Shown here piece after piece: positions 1-10,700 of a stretch of 64,000 nucleotides of DNA; within the stretch, counting starts at the first letter, position 1; each line of letters opens with the position of its first letter. The stretch spans positions 17,980,489-18,044,488 of the forward strand of contig JAKZAP010000022.1 in the NCBI GenBank assembly GCA_023053575.1, read 5' to 3'. Origin of the DNA: Branchinecta lynchi. Lineage: Eukaryota; Arthropoda; Branchiopoda; Anostraca; Branchinectidae. The notes beneath the pieces are model-generated. The model saw nothing but the letters and a program-made list of their open reading frames with translations. It had not been told where the DNA came from and did not search any database. The translations under genes and the position numbers were made by a program.

Positions 1-281
1 GAACAAATGTCTCCAATCAACCCTTCTTCTGGAATATTTTTTAACCAGATAAGCCCAAACGTATATCTAGAAGAAATTCCAATACGATCCGGCTAGCGCT
101 GTACAAGATTTGAATGAATTGCGCTTTTTGTCTTGGAGTCTGCATGTGCAAACCTCCGGAAACAATCATCCCTGTTTTGAAAACGTCACGCTCAGGAGAA
201 GAATGCTCTCCGTGTCCATGTCTGTAAATGCATTCTCCATGGTGTGTTCAAGTATGGTTTCATTGTTCAGGTGTCCTTTAA
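1..281. mobile_element. TTAA-flanked element (family H), cut by the window start
   Basis: Nearly identical to 47531-48104 without the inserted LINE tail; base 90 here corresponds to 47620 and base 91 to 47914. It ends GGTGTCCT-TTAA at 278-281. Confidence 0.65.
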
Positions 282-1438
282 AGGCACAGAAAACTTGACT
301 ACGCAACTTTCGGCCATCAAACCGACCTAGGGGGGCTTAGATAAAGATACAGGGACTTATTGTCGACAGGACCCCCCTTCTTTGTTATCTAGAACCCCCC
401 CCCCTTAGTGTTCCCAAAGCTAGCTGGCAGGCCCTTGCCCCTTATGCACTGTAAAAGTTCGCCTTTGGCTGTGTGACTAACACATCGGGAAAGTAGTCGA
501 GAGGTCGTGCGTTCGATTCCTACTCCCGGCACACAAACCTTTTTGTGTTTTCTTTCTACTAACTCAAAAGTCGAATTCTCGGAAACTGCAATGGTTGTAC
601 GAAAATTTTTCTTACTCTCAATATAGACTCAGGGTACATTCTTGATATGTCAGCTAGTTCCCCGAGTCAAGTTCGAGTCAAGTTTTCTGTTCCTTTAAGC
701 CATACTATCCTCATAGACGATTCGGGCAGCTAAATACTATCCTAAATTGGCAGCCGCAAGAAAGAAATCGATCACCGAAGACAGGAAAAGTCAAACTTAA
801 GGGCCTGTTTCAATTCCAACCAACATACTTCGGTTCAGGGTAACCAGTGTTTTCGCGACTTTTGGTTCTAATGAACCCGCGTTTTCGCGTCGACCAGAAT
901 GTGGTTCGGCAATCGGTTCCGATTTTCGGTCAGGAAATTTTGAAACGGTTTTCATAACCGTTCACGACTCTTGGTTCTGATTAAACTTCACCTTCATCAA
1001 CTAGGAAGTAAAAACAATGGCGGAATAATATATAGAAAAAAATTTACCAAAAATAAAATAAGAACTTACTATAAAAATATAACTTGAATTTTTTATTGAC
1101 TTTTTGTTTTAATTTTATCTTTTCAATTTTAAATTTAATCTTCAATTTTTGTTTTTCATTTTAATTTCTTACTTTTAATAATTTTAAATTTAATTTTGCA
1201 TTTTCTAGCAATTTCTCAGTTTTAATTTTAATTTCTATTGAACAGATATACCCCTCCATACAAAACCTAGTTGGCGGCTGATACAGCTGCAGTTGCAGCC
1301 ACAAACTCATCGTCTTCAAATTTCGATCGTGTTTTTGCGTAATTTCCGTTTTGGGAGGACCATTTTTTTTCAGGATGAAAAGTGTTTTCGCGACAACCGG
1401 TTACGCCGAACACCGGTTGGCGCCGAAATACAACCTAT
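282..1438. other. Non-coding stretch; possible tRNA-like relic and AT-rich block
   Basis: Around 470-535 the sequence gttcgattcctactcccggca resembles the B box and 3' acceptor side of a tRNA, but no matching 5' acceptor side or cloverleaf is seen, so it is at most a relic or SINE piece. From 1080 to 1240 the DNA is low-complexity, rich in TTTAATTTT. No gene is supported. Confidence 0.35.
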
Positions 1439-1829
1439 AGTCGTCTTCTCGCCGTTCCTCGAGGACTCCTTTTGAGGACTCCCTGCGTTTTTATTTGTCC
1501 CAGGGACTCACTCCCTGTATTCTCGCGAGTCCCCACAGACGGGGAAAGCTCCAATTATCATCACCATCGTAAAAAAGGACTCCCTTTCAGATTGGGAGGG
1601 GAATCAGTTTTTGCTTGCGTTGTGAAAATTAATTAAAACAGTCAGAATAAAGAAAACCAAACATAAAGTGGGTCCAGACTAATTTCATCAACTGCATATT
1701 TTTTTTTCGAACAATTCTCCGTGTTCTCGCTGTTTTCCGTACGCGGAGTCCGCGTGGAGTGACTCCCTCTATTCTCGCCATTCCCCTTGATTCCCCGAGG
1801 AGTCCTCAGGAAACGGCGAGAACACGCCT
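1439..1829. mobile_element. Foldback MITE (family E), older copy
   Basis: agtcgtcttctcgccgttcc to ggaaacggcgagaacacgcct with the family's internal gattgggagggg and attaattaaaa blocks. The ends have diverged. Confidence 0.65.
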
Positions 1830-2313
1830 TTCGAGGGATCTTTCATATTTGCCTATAGCCTGAATGTAAGAACTACAGAAGGGAGAACTTTCTAGAAGTA
1901 GCCATCCAGAGCAGAGCAAAATAGCTCTAGAAAGTAATGCAAAGACCTAATCCTTCCCATGCATCAAAAAAGGGCCGTCAACAAACTGTTCGTGTGTGCA
2001 GTGGCGGACGTAGAAAATTCTGGCAAGGCTAAGATGCGGTGCAAACATCGAGGATCAGATCAGAGCCAGCGCTCGTTAAAGACTGGTTGAGTTTCAGCAG
2101 GGATGTTCGTGTCCACTAGCGGAGCTAGTGTCGCTGCATTTGACTGTGTGTCACTTTTTCAAAGTTCGCGCATTACTCACTAAGAGTTATTTTGCTCTGA
2201 TCCAGAGAGACGGCTGGCACCAAGTCATTGATGCCCTGGATGCTTATTTCTGTCGAGGCACAAGATGACCTACAGAAGCTGAAGTTTACAATTGTTATCG
2301 ACACATCAATAAA

Positions 2314-3434
2314 AACAATACCAAAGGTTTCGATGGGATCCCAGAAATTCAATATTTGATCCAGACAATTGGGTCTTGTCTTCGCCAGATCCACTCTTTG
2401 CCAGACTCCTTGGACATTTTTACTATTAAAATTCAAAAACAGATTAATGCCAAAAAGCTAATCATCTAAGAAAACCAAGTTCAGATATGGATTCAGCATG
2501 TTTGTGTTTAATTACCTCCATAAGTCATATCTGTTTTGACGAAAACTTCCTGCCTTACTTCTGCCAATTTCCTGGTTTCGGCCAAGTTCCGGAACTACCT
2601 GTCCGGCAAAAAAAGAAAGATGAAAACGAACTCAGCGTACTTTCTTTCCCCCATATCGAACATCTAATCAACTTCAAATTAAAATTTAACTTTAAAAAAA
2701 AAAATTCCGGTTCCAGCCGGATTCCGGGCGAACTGTATGTCCGGGTAAAAATTTATTGTCATGCACGGATTCAGCATCTCTTCTTACCCCTAAATCGGAT
2801 ATCTAATCAACTACAAATACTTTTAACAATTTTACAGTTTGGGCTGGATTCCAGGCGAACTACTTGCCTGGCCACAAAATGGTTTTCACCATCATGTTCA
2901 GCATGTCTTCCTACCCCTAAACCGAACACCTAATTAACTCAAATAAAACTTTTACTTTTAACAGACTTTCTGGTTATGGCCGGATTCCGGGCTAACTACT
3001 TTTCCGGCGAAAAAATAGTTTTTACCATCATGTTCAGCATGTATTCTTACCCCTGAATCGAACATCCAATCAACTAATAAATTTTTTACTTTTAACAAAC
3101 TTTCCGGTTTTGGCCGGATTCCGGGCGAACTACTTGTACGGCGAGAATATGGTTTTCACCATCGTGTTCAGCATGTCTTCTTACCCCATAATCGACTGTC
3201 CCATTAGCTGTTTAAAAAACTATTGCTTGCCCCTTAATTTAAACCCCCACCCCTAAATATGGGGCTACAAAGCCCATCTATGAACTCGACCTTACTCATG
3301 ACCCAAAGAACCCTCACACCAAGTTTCGTCAAAATATATCATTCCCTTCGAGAGTTATCGTGCTTACAGACGGACGGACGGACAACTTTTGCGATGTCAT
3401 AGGTATCCCTCCACTTACGTTTTGGGATCCCAAA
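2314..3434 (-). mobile_element. HINE-like element, reverse orientation
   Basis: Begins with the complement of the right end (aacaatacc aaaggtttcgatgggatcc) and ends in cacttacgttttgggatccc. The minisatellite monomers are more diverged from one another than in the 8.7-kb copy, so this is an older insertion. Confidence 0.75.
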
Positions 3435-5865
3435 AACACTGTCTCCCGACAATGGTCTTCAAGGCTATAGCTGGCCCATTGGTCTTTTCTTGCAATATTG
3501 GGTCCTGGCTAGAATGAGCTGTTTTTTAAGCAAAAAAGAGAAACTTACTGTTCTTCACACACCAAGCCACATTCGATTCACATCTTATGTTGTCAAATGT
3601 CTCCCGTCCTTCTCCAAGTAAAAGCTTTGACATAAGTGAAGGCTGGTGAACGTCACCTCTCCTCGCTGGGTAAAGATCATGCCCCCAACCCTCGTCTTTT
3701 GACTCCTGAGCAGGGCTGGCTGGTGCTTCTTCCATAACTTGTGGATTCAGAAGACAGGGGACTAGAGAAGATTAAAGCAGTGGAAGATCCTGGAAACATA
3801 TTTTCAGCCTAATAACTGATCACTTTTTTAGGGCGATTATAATATGCAATTAAAGGGTCCATCAACAACAGAAAGAGGATTCTTTCCCACAGGTACTAGT
3901 CACACTGCAAGGTTACCGCTGGGTTACCGATAAGTCTTTTTTCGATCATCGGTGTGCAGCCAAATCAACCAAAAAAGGAGTTTATGGGTACGAACAGACA
4001 AATGATCCACAAACAAAACAAAAAAGAAGAGGTTTGCCGAAGTTTAATGACAAAGAAATGGAATGGAAAGAGAAATTGTTTGATGGTCAATGACAATCTG
4101 ATATTCAGATGCTGTTCAGACATGTTCAGATACTGTACCACGTTCCGACTGTGGCAACTGATCTTGGTATCTGGAAAGTCATCTCATTTTCATCAGATTT
4201 TGTCAATTTGGTGAGAAAGAAGTGTGGAACTCGGTGATGTCAGGTGATGAAACCAGATGAAACTAGGTCTAGATCAGTCTAGATATCAGTTTTTGGGATC
4301 CCAAAACGTGGTAACAGATATAAAAGTATCTGTAAAAATGCAAATTATGTGTTTCTGGAGTATGTACTGTAGGGGTATGGATAATGTCAACCAATATATT
4401 CCCTGAGCTGTTGGCTAAACTGGATGCAGATCTAGATATCCTTATCAAATTAAGTCACGTAGTTTTACCTTTTTGAATCCCTTGCCGGCTAGCGGATAGC
4501 GGTGCCTAGCGGCAGCTACCTCAGTACGGAGTACCAACAAATTTCCTTGCCAGATGCCGCCAGTGCCGCCACATCGAATAAAATCTGAGAACTCAGAAGA
4601 GTCAAATTCAAGTTTCTCTAGCTAGGCTGGATTTTAGGGCTGGACTGACTTGAGCCACCCATATTTTATAGTACGTTTGTTTAGTTATTTAGTTCAGTCT
4701 GATCTTTTTTCTTCTTCATTCATTGTTTTTCAGATACACCATGTGAGCATGCTTTGTGCCATTTCTAATATGAGTTGCATTTGATTTGAGTCCTCCTTGT
4801 CTGGGTCCTGTCTTCTTGTTACTGCCCTGTCACAGTCTAAAGTCATTTTATTTACGTTGTCAGGTGAATGACTCAATGGACAAGCATTGCAAATAAAACG
4901 CAGTTCAGAAATTTTCCTGAGAAAGGGCCGGAACTTGCTCCGAGAGCATGTCATTGTCCAAGGCGTACTGTCTGACAGGGCACTGACAATTTTCAGCTGA
5001 CAGGGCAAGTAAAACAGCATTAAGCGGACAAGGCAGTTAAATAAAACGGCATTTAGCTGACATGACCGGGATGCGGCTATGGTTTAACAGGCTAATTGTT
5101 AATTGGTCAGATATCCTTGCAAGTCAAATGCAAAGATGTTAAACTGTTAAATGGATGGTTGAAACTGACTCTATCAAATGCATTTTTGTTATTTGTTAGA
5201 TACAAGACTATGTAGGAGGCTGGTAGGAGGGGTATGAGGTAGCCTATGCTATCCCTCGAATTTACACAACCTCGAACCTGACCTTGAAAGGTTGGAAGGA
5301 AATTTCATTATTGCAGTCCTAACAAGGTCCTAACTGTCAAGAAGGAAACCCTGAGTGACCCAGGACCTCTTTTTGACTGCACAGGAATTTCCCTGTAAGG
5401 TTTTCAGGCCAAGTTTGAGGTCATATAAATTTGATGTTGGATAACCTCCTATAGATTGCAATGCAGCTTCTACAAAATTGATATATGAGCTGAATTTAGG
5501 AAAAGTTAAGAACCTCAAACGACTTGGATGATTGGATTGAAATTCTTGATTGAAAAGTGAGGATCCTGATACAAACAGGGGACCCCTCTAGATACAAAGG
5601 TATGGCATGCACATGAGAGGAGAGCCATAGCAGAGGTGGCTGAGCGATGTAGGATATCTTGACTAACTATGCTGTTGTACGGTAGGCTACAGGAGAGATT
5701 GCCTACCTTTAAATTACCTAACTGTCAAATGCTGGTTAAACCCACTAAAATATTGATGATTTGAATGAAGCTTAGAATCCACCACCAATCAAAACTCCCT
5801 TTTTATTGGAGTAGGTCAAGGAAAGGTAAAGCATGGGTCAGGGCTAAGCTGCCTAGACCAGGGCC
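3435..5865. other. No gene recognised
   Basis: Several short open frames, none with codon-like or domain content. A solitary gtttttgggatcccaaaacg palindrome at 4290-4308 looks like a leftover of a HINE-like end or excision. Confidence 0.4.
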
Positions 5866-6860
5866 AACACATATGGGGGGGGGGGGGGATGACCCCCATA
5901 ATGTTGTCGGCCAGTCAATAAAAAATAACTGAGTTTCTTATAATTGTTTTAAACGACTTTTCTTAAAAACAGTCGATTTTTTTCTCGGAAACAGTCAATT
6001 TTTTTTTAAATCAGTCGATTGTTCATCAAAACAGTGTTTTTCTTGTTAATACCAGTTGTTTTTCTGCACAAACAGGCAGTAAAAATGACCAGCCAGTCAG
6101 TATACCTTGCCCCCAACCCCCCACAAACATTTTGGCTAGTAACGCCTCTGACCTAGGCTACAGGTATTCTTCTGGGTAGTTTATCCAGCATTGGGCATAG
6201 GTTATCGTATTCTGGACACATAAGTACTAACATAAATACATGGTATTCTTGATAGAGACTATACTTCACCATTAGCCTATAACCTTACCTTAAGCTGCAA
6301 TTGCAGGAAATAATAGCTGCGTTCGTTGCACTCCGGGCTGTCTCTGGTGTTTAGTCACCAGTGTCCGGTTCTTCCCTTAAAACGCGTTCTTTTGGTACAC
6401 CTGTGAGTTGATGAAAACCCGTTAACTTCTCGCTGCAGCAGGACTCACGAGCAGGTTCTGGTTAGTCCGCACCAGTGAGATAAAACCGGACACTGGTTAG
6501 TGCAAAAACGGGTTATAAGACTGGTGAGAAGTCACCGGTGGATGCAAGAACGGCTTATAAGAAAAACCGGAGACACACTGGTGAGAACTCCCGTGACAAA
6601 GAACGCAGCTAATGATGTGGTATCCTGATGAATAGTTTGCAGTTGATGATGGTGTTGATTTCTGGATTTAGCTTTAGGGGTTTCACCCTTACCGACTGTT
6701 TTTGCAGAAATATTGGCTGGTTTTCTGAGAAACTGACTGTTCCCATGAAAAACAAATGTTTTTACGAAAAACCTCGGCACCCCGCGCTGTTTTAGTTATT
6801 TTTCACCGACTGGCCGACAGCATTGGGGGAGGGGGGTGTTCCTCTTCCCGCCCCCATACG
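5866..6860. repeat. Inverted-repeat-bounded region with AACAGTCGATTTT-type short repeats
   Basis: Arms ataatgttgtcggccagtca (5900s) and gactggccgacagcattggg (6810s) are inverted and about 0.9 kb apart. Between them are diverged AACAGTCGATTTTT repeats (5935-6070), a related stretch at 6700-6790, and the foldback MITE at 6312. A poly-G run lies at 5876-5888. Confidence 0.5.
6312..6612. mobile_element. Foldback MITE with AGCTGCGTTC ends
   Basis: AGCTGCGTTCGTTGCACTCC to ggagttctcacc on the other strand, closing as acaaaGAACGCAGCT. The interior repeats CACCAGTGTCCGG-like words on both strands. Confidence 0.6.
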
Positions 6861-6922
6861 TAACTCCCCTGCTTAATTCCATACATGTTGTTTTATTTAG
6901 TTTTGTCACAACAATTACACAT

Positions 6923-7295
6923 AGTTGCATTTTTGCAGATACCATGGTATCTGATACCACTGTCTAAAGTCGTTTTTGCAGTTATCTTGGTATCTGATAC
7001 CACAGTCAGAAGGCGTTTTTGCAGTTATCATGGTCTTTGGCCAGTTATTGTGGTATCAGAAAAAGTCATCTCAGTTTCATCAGTTTCTGTCAAATTGGTG
7101 GGAAGAAGTTTGACACTTAGTGATGTTACTCGATATTAGTTTTTCTTTTGGGAAGACTTCGAAAAGCGCAATTTCGGCAATTGTCATTTTTGCAGAGGAA
7201 CCGTTATATCAGATACCACGGTAACTGCGAAAACGACTAATTGCAGATTCACTTACCGTGGTAACATATACCATGGTATCTGCAAAAACGCAACT
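6923..7295. mobile_element. Foldback MITE (family C)
   Basis: Inverted ends AGTTGCATTTTTGCAG and ctgcaaaaacgCAACT, with a palindromic ccATGGTATC core near each end. Confidence 0.8.
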
Positions 7296-7687
7296 AATAA
7301 TCTTGGTGACTATCTCTCCCTGCAGATGCAGGATCTCCGGGTACCTGCGGAAGAAAGCAAGAAGCGGTGTCACAGCTGCTCCCAAAGATCGCCGTGACAG
7401 CGCCCTGATTGGTTGACACAGGATTTGAGTCGTTACGGATACGTTTACTCCTTCTTTCTGAGGATCACTGGCGTGTATTGGACTAAGTCATATAGAGTAT
7501 TGACTTTGGTCATAACTCATGCTTCTCTTCTTCTAACCACCATAAACCCTGAATGAAAACGGAATATAGTTTTTCAGCTCAAGGTTTTACAGTATTTTAC
7601 GGTGTTAAACTGTAGCTCTTGCTGTGATTTCAGGAGGAGAACCATTTCTGGGTTAGACTTCCATTTGTCTGCCCTTACGAGAAAGAA

Positions 7688-7794
7688 ATGAGTCTTGTTC
7701 CAACATATTCAGATTCTGAAACTGAGGCTGACGATTTGGAGACTCCAGAACAGACAGAAGTCACCAAAAACCGCACATATATCCCAGAGAGCAA
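7688..7794 (+). CDS. CCCH protein exon 1
   Basis: Encodes residues 1-35 plus two bases of codon 36. The ATG at 7688 sits in gaaagaaATG. A possible acceptor, tgtgatttcag at about 7623-7633, suggests a 5' UTR intron upstream. The donor choice at 7795 is set by phase and rests on a GTTAGT site. An alternative GT at 7799 would not keep the frame. Confidence 0.72.
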
Positions 7795-10700
7795 GTTAGT
7801 GATATTCCACATTACATGTTTAGCTTTATATGAGTTTCCGCCTACAACTTGACGGAAGGTCTGAACCAGCCATTCCCCCGAGTTCAAGCCCTCCTGTCGA
7901 TTCTGTACTGAAAACCGATAAGGAAATCCAAAGCCATTTCTTTGCCTCTTCTTGGAGGGATTTCTGCACAGTGGTCTTAAAGTATTTACATTTTCTGTAG
8001 GCGTATTCTCACTGTTCCCCGAGAACTCCACTTGAGGATTCCCGGTTTGTCCCTGTGACTCGCTTCCCATATTCTCGCGATTCCCCACGGACGGGGAATA
8101 CTCCGATTATCATCACCATCATCAAAAAGGACTCCCTTTCAGATTCGGAGGGAATCCATTTTTGCTGGTGTTGGTGCAATATAAAATTAATTAAAAACAG
8201 TCAGAATAAACAAAACAAAAAGTAAAGTGAATCCACACTAATTTCGTCAACTGCATAGTTTTTTTTCCGAACATGATCCGTTTTGGAAGCATTCCCCGTG
8301 TTCTCGCTGTTTTCTGTACGCGGAGTCCGCGTGGAGTGACTACCTCTATTTTCGCCGTTCCTTTCGATTGCCCGAGGAGACCTCGTGGAACGGCGAGAAT
8401 ACGCCTTATCTTCATGGGAACAATCTGATGCCAGTCACTGGTTGAATGTGCATATCCTTTCACACTTCAACATAGACTATCCACAGACCAGAAAAACTGA
8501 AAGCTTAAAGACCCCTCGCAGTATTTTCTGCTCAACTTACAGTATTTTAAAATATTTGAATACTTTAAAACTAGGCTGTGCTTTCAACAAATAACCCACG
8601 GTGTTGGCTGTTTTAAACCTTTTTCGAGACCCGTTGACTTGTAGCGAAAACAGGGAAACAATTTACTTAACCGGTTTTCGGGCTTCCAAAACATAAGTGG
8701 AGGGATACCTATGACATCGCAAAAGTTGTCCGTCCGTCTGTCCGTCCGTCCGTCCGTCTGTAAGCACGATAACTCTCGAAGGGAATGAGATACTTTGATG
8801 AAACTTGGTGTGAGGGTTCGTTCGGTCGTCGGACCAGTCAAGTTCGTAGATGGGCTTTGTAGCTCTACATTTAGGGGTGGGGGAGGGGATTCAAATTAAG
8901 GAACAAACAAAATATTTTGAAACAGCTAATGTGATAGTCGATTATGGGATAAGGAGACATGCTGAACACGATGGTGAAAACTATTTTGTCATCCGACAAG
9001 TAGTTCGCCCGGAATCCGGCCAAAACCGGAAAGTGTGTTGAAAGTAAAAGTTGTATTTGAAGTTGATTAGATGTTCGATTTAGGGGTAGGAAGACATGCT
9101 GAAGACGATGGTGAAAATTATTTTCTCGACGGACAAGTATTTCGCCCGGAATCGGCCCAAACCGGAAAGTTTGTTGAAAGTAAAAGTTTTATTTGAAATT
9201 GATTAGGTGTTCGATTTAGGGGTAGGAAGACATGCTGAAGACGATGGTGAAAACTATTTTCTCGATGGACAAGTATTTCGCCCGGAATCCGGCCCAAACC
9301 GGAAAGTTTGTTGAAAGTAAAAGTGTTATTTGAAGTTGATTAGATGTTCGATTTAGAGGTAGGAAGACATGCTGAAGACGATGGTGAAAACTATTTTCTC
9401 GACGGACAAGTATTTCGACCGGAATCCGGCCCAAACCGGAAAGTTTGTCAAAATTAAAAGTTTTATTTGGAGTTGATTAGATGTTCGATTTAGGGCAAGA
9501 AGACATGCTGAACACTTATGTGAAAACAATTTTCTACCCGGACATGTAGTTCGTCCGGAATCCGGCCAAAACCGGAAATCTATTGGAAGTCAAAGTTTTA
9601 TTTCTAGTTGATTAGATAAGCGATTTAGGGGTAAGAAGAGATGCTGAGTCCCTGTATGACAATCATATTTTACCCCGGACATATAGTTCGACCGGAATCC
9701 GGCTGGAATCGGAAAATTTGTTATAAGCTAAATTTCTATTTGAAGTTGATTAGATGTTCATTACTGGGGAAAGAAGATACCCTGATTTCGTCTTTGAGCT
9801 TTCTTTTTTCGCCAGACAAGTAGTTCTGGAGTTCGGCCGGAACCGGGAAATTGGCAGAAGTGGCAGGAAGTTTTCGTCAAAACAGATATGGCTTATAGGG
9901 GTAAACACACATGCTGAATCCAAATCTGAACTTGGTTTTCTCAGGTGATTAGCTATTTGGCCTTAATCTGTTTCTGAATTTTAATTGTAAAAATGTTCAA
10001 GGAGTCTGGCGAAGACTGGATCTGGCTAAGACAAGACCCAGTTGTCTCGATCAGATATTGAATTTTTGGGATCCCATCGAAACCTTTGGTCTTGTTCTGA
10101 TGGACAAACTTCTCGCAGACAACCGTCGACAGTGTGATACACATCGAAGGTAGCAAAACACGGCAAATGAGAAAATCAGCGTAGCTTTGTTAGAGGGGTT
10201 AGAATACGAAATTGGGGTCTACGGATTTAGAAATGTATGGAGTGATTATGGAAGTAGGTTGCATTAGTATTAGAGGCAAGACAGGTCCTTTAACGTGCTA
10301 GTCTTCACCCTGGAGACTTGTTTTTCCGTGACAATCCAGATTGACGACTCACAATCCAGATTCTCGGAAATGCATTTTCTCTGACAGTCCTGATTATGAA
10401 ATATCGTTTTCCTCACAATCCGTATTCGTTCTTGGTTAATCTTGCAACGGACCAATATTGTTGGATTGTCGTTTTGTAATCTGAGATACAGTCAATTCGC
10501 TGTTTCTCTGATGAATCAGTCATCTAGGATTATTAACTGGGATTGTCGACGAAAAACGCCTTTATTGCGTATTGGCATTTCTCGTTCGAACCGAAATTCC
10601 AGTTAAACTTCCATCAACAGAACATCAGTTCATCAAAACAGGTTTCGTCAAAACAAGCTCGTGCTAACGTAGCGTACTGCAGCTTGAGTGATATTCCGAT

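Larger units (their letters stand above)
8515..10294. mobile_element. TTAA-flanked MITE (family B), split by a HINE-like element
   Basis: The left part, 8515-8678, starts TTAA-AGACCCCTCGCA. The right part, 10097-10294, resumes at ctgatgg and ends ACAGGTCCT-TTAA. Aligned against the copy at 10850-11227 the two halves are contiguous. TTAA on both sides is the target site of piggyBac-type transposons. No transposase is present. Confidence 0.75.

Noticed and set aside
460..540. tRNA gene
   Set aside because: Only a B-box-like and 3' acceptor-like piece is present; no 5' acceptor strand or anticodon arm can be paired.
2487..2933. Open frame of 148 codons
   Set aside because: It lies wholly inside a HINE-like element; the repeated monomers give recurring peptides (for example PTKPNT-like, SSYP-like) in several copies.
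8930..9950. CRISPR-like regularly spaced array
   Set aside because: The whole 137-bp unit is repeated with no unique spacers, the genome is eukaryotic, and the array moves as part of a transposon.
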